Origin: an archaeon
GTDB lineage: Archaea; Methanobacteriota; Methanobacteria; Methanobacteriales; Methanobacteriaceae
Length of the DNA stretch: 5,907 bases
Assembly: GCA_024409165.1 (NCBI GenBank)
Contig: JAKSUE010000095.1
Coordinates: 1-5,907, forward strand
Direction of reading: 5' to 3'
The position numbers and the translations under genes were made by a program. The notes beneath the pieces were generated by a model. It had not been told where the DNA came from. It searched no databases and saw only the letters and a program-made list of their open reading frames with translations. Position 1 is the stretch's first letter. Each line of letters opens with the position of its first letter. Below, in pieces: positions 5,876 through 5,907 of this stretch.

Positions 5876-5907
5876 TTTATTTTATTTCTTATTTTAAAAT
5901 ATTTTTT
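5839..5907 (+). terminator. Poly-T archaeal transcription terminator array
   Basis: After the last stop codon the + strand becomes almost pure T and A. It has four runs of exactly six T at 5839-5844, 5850-5855, 5858-5863 and 5869-5874, further shorter runs, and a final T run at the window edge. Euryarchaeal RNA polymerase terminates at oligo-T tracts without needing a hairpin, and several in a row make a strong terminator. The bulk lies in a 19-nt-period duplication. The region from 5823 to the edge holds no gene. Confidence 0.75.

Overview
The window looks like chromosomal DNA of a host-associated methanogen of the order Methanobacteriales (Methanobrevibacter- or Methanosphaera-like). Four things point that way: very AT-rich sequence with A/T-ending codons; ribosome-binding sites matching the archaeal 16S tail (AGGAGG, AGGTGAT); T-run terminators; and a family B DNA polymerase that ends just after motif C. 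A polymerase split in two genes is known from Methanothermobacter and its relatives. The genus is an inference.

All six genes are on the + strand. Positions 1-92 hold a leader with a 22-nt-period direct repeat and TATA-like boxes. Next come pyrD (93-1010) and pyrK (1020-1832), the catalytic and electron-transfer subunits of NAD-linked (class 1B) dihydroorotate dehydrogenase, 9 nt apart. A 65-nt gap leads to an AI-2E/UPF0118-family membrane protein (1898-3046). Thirteen bases later comes the large N-terminal part of split DNA polymerase B (3060-4958), with all exonuclease and polymerase catalytic motifs but no thumb domain. A 77-nt gap with a short AT-rich tandem repeat leads to a small DGC-type putative zinc-binding protein (5036-5419). 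It is followed after 10 nt by an unrecognised 130-residue, cysteine-containing protein (5430-5822). The window closes with an array of T-runs (5839-5907) that looks like a strong archaeal terminator.

The pyr pair makes orotate for pyrimidine synthesis. The transporter and polB are probably co-transcribed. The last two genes probably form a third small unit. No mobile element, CRISPR array, tRNA or rRNA was seen. The window is mostly conserved housekeeping DNA. The points that merit a second look are the polymerase split and its insertions, the NGC variant of the DGC motif with its unknown partner, and short tandem repeats in four non-coding or start-site regions. I see no convincing evidence of a wholly new system.
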